A stretch of 5,307 bases of DNA from DATFWK01 sp035259345 (GTDB lineage: Bacteria > Actinomycetota > Thermoleophilia > Miltoncostaeales > Miltoncostaeaceae): positions 1-5,307 of the forward strand of contig DATFWK010000221.1 in NCBI GenBank assembly GCA_035259345.1, in the 5' to 3' direction. Positions 4,337-5,307 of the stretch are shown here, in pieces (position 1 is the first letter of the stretch; each line of letters starts with the position of its first letter). The translations under genes and the position numbers were made by a program. The notes beneath the pieces were generated by a model, which saw only the letters and a list, made by a program, of their open reading frames with translations, was not told the origin of the DNA and did not search any database.

Positions 4337-5307
4337 GTGGGCGACGCCGGCGTGACCATGAAGGTCGCCATCCTGGACGACTGGTTCGACACGCTTCGGA
4401 CGCTCCCGTGCTTCGAGCGGCTCGCCGGCCACGACGTGACGGTCTTCACGGACCATCTTCAGGAGCTCGAGCCCCTCGCCGAGCGCCTGCTGCCGTTCGA
4501 GGCGCTCGTGCTGTTCCGGGAGCGCACGGAGATCCGTGAGCCCCTGATCGAGCGGCTCCCGGCGCTGCGGCTGATCAGCCAGCGAAGCGTGTACCCGCAC
4601 ATCGACGTCGACGCCTGCACCCGGCGGGGCATCGTCGTCTCCTCGAGCCAGCATCCCGGGACGCCCTCGTACGCCGCCGCGGAGCTGACGTGGGCGCTCG
4701 TCCTCGCGGCCGCCCGCGGGCTGCCGGCGCAGGTCGCCTCGCTCAAGGCCGGCACCTGGCAGGCGGGCGTCGGCACGACCCTGCACGGCGCGACGCTCGG
4801 CATCCTCGGGTACGGGCGCATCGGCTCGGTCGTGGCCGAGTACGGGCGCGCCTTCGGAATGGATGTGCTCGTCTGGTCGAGCGAGCCCTCACGCGCTCGC
4901 GCCCGCGCGGACGGCCACCGAATCGCGGACGGCCGGCAGGAGCTCTTCCGCTCCAGCGACGTGCTGACGCTGCACCTGCGGCTGGTCGACGCGACGCGCG
5001 GCATCGTCACCGCCGCCGACCTCGCGGCCATGAAGCCAACGGCGCTCCTCGTGAACACGAGCCGGGCCGGCCTGATCGAGCCTGGCGCCCTCGAGGCCGC
5101 GCTTCGCCTGGGACGGCCCGGCATGGCCGCCGTCGACGTCTTCGAGCACGAGCCGGCCGGGGCCGACCACCCGCTGCTTCAGCTCGACAACGTCCTGTGC
5201 ACGCCCCACATCGGCTACGTGACCCGCGAGGAGTACGACCTGCAGTTCGGCGACGTCTTCGATCAGGTCAACGCCTACGCCGCCGGCGCGCCGATCAACG
5301 TCGTCAA
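4337..5307 (+). CDS. D-2-hydroxyacid dehydrogenase family protein (3' end cut off)
   Basis: An NAD(P)-dependent oxidoreductase of the D-2-hydroxyacid dehydrogenase (SerA-like) superfamily, interconverting 2-hydroxy and 2-keto acids in the cytosol. Numbering from Met 4358, it begins MKVAILDDWFDTLRTLPCFE. The Rossmann motif GYGRIG (151-156) sits in the cofactor domain. The catalytic triad is visible: R236 in NTSRAG, E265 in DVFEHEP and H284 in TPHIGY, matching R240/E269/H292 of E. coli SerA. No ACT or other regulatory domain is present, so it is a minimal form and not a typical SerA. The segment RLISQRSVYPHIDVDACTRRGI (71-92) and the ending YAAGAPINVV are characteristic of one conserved subgroup, whose substrate I do not know. 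Strand beta-2 ends VLVWSSEPSRARARADG, without the Asp typical of NAD-specific enzymes, so NADP use is possible. No stop occurs before the window edge; family length suggests only a few residues are missing. The start is GTG 4337 by ribosome binding site or ATG 4358 by family alignment. Confidence 0.92.
   Translation, partial: MGDAGVTMKVAILDDWFDTLRTLPCFERLAGHDVTVFTDHLQELEPLAERLLPFEALVLFRERTEIREPLIERLPALRLISQRSVYPHIDVDACTRRGIVVSSSQHPGTPSYAAAELTWALVLAAARGLPAQVASLKAGTWQAGVGTTLHGATLGILGYGRIGSVVAEYGRAFGMDVLVWSSEPSRARARADGHRIADGRQELFRSSDVLTLHLRLVDATRGIVTAADLAAMKPTALLVNTSRAGLIEPGALEAALRLGRPGMAAVDVFEHEPAGADHPLLQLDNVLCTPHIGYVTREEYDLQFGDVFDQVNAYAAGAPINVV

Noticed and set aside
2981..4786. 601-codon open frame on the minus strand
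   Set aside because: It lies antisense to the phosphoesterase and dehydrogenase, both of which have clear family motifs. Its own product is Arg/Gly/Val-rich with no motif, as expected for a shadow frame in GC-rich DNA.

Overview
This is a GC-rich window (about 70% G+C) from what looks like an actinobacterium. Signs for this are several GTG starts, -10 elements of the TAGGGT/TACGGT type, possible leaderless promoters and a Gram-positive-type LexA-like palindrome. A deep actinobacterial lineage such as Thermoleophilia would fit, but the sequence does not prove it.

Layout. The left part (1-1340) is all on the minus strand. From upstream to downstream it holds a VOC/glyoxalase-fold protein (1340-918), a 79-85 aa unknown protein with its own promoter (about 859-620), and a 97 aa unknown protein (573-280). 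The 97 aa gene is preceded by a perfect 16-bp palindrome, GCGAACGTACGTTCGC. Last comes the N-terminus of a secreted protein carrying the FVENRGQ signature of SBBP-repeat proteins, cut by the window edge (227-1). A small plus-strand zinc-ribbon gene (1506-1715) runs into the end of a minus-strand pair: a short His-rich two-helix membrane protein (2864-2619) followed by a UppP/BacA-type undecaprenyl-diphosphatase (2600-1737). A 233-bp divergent control region (2865-3097) separates this pair from a plus-strand exported calcineurin-like phosphoesterase (3098-4228). After a GC-rich hairpin comes a D-2-hydroxyacid dehydrogenase (4337-5307), open at the right edge and probably only a few codons short of complete.

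How the genes work together. The clearest functional unit is the UppP pair: the phosphatase recycles the undecaprenyl carrier for cell-wall synthesis, and the small His-rich membrane protein is probably co-transcribed with it. The other genes look like independent single units. I see no CRISPR array, mobile element, RNA gene or recognisable defence system. The most interesting item is the LexA/TetR-type operator placed between a possible -35 and the -10 of an unknown 97 aa gene whose mRNA may be leaderless.
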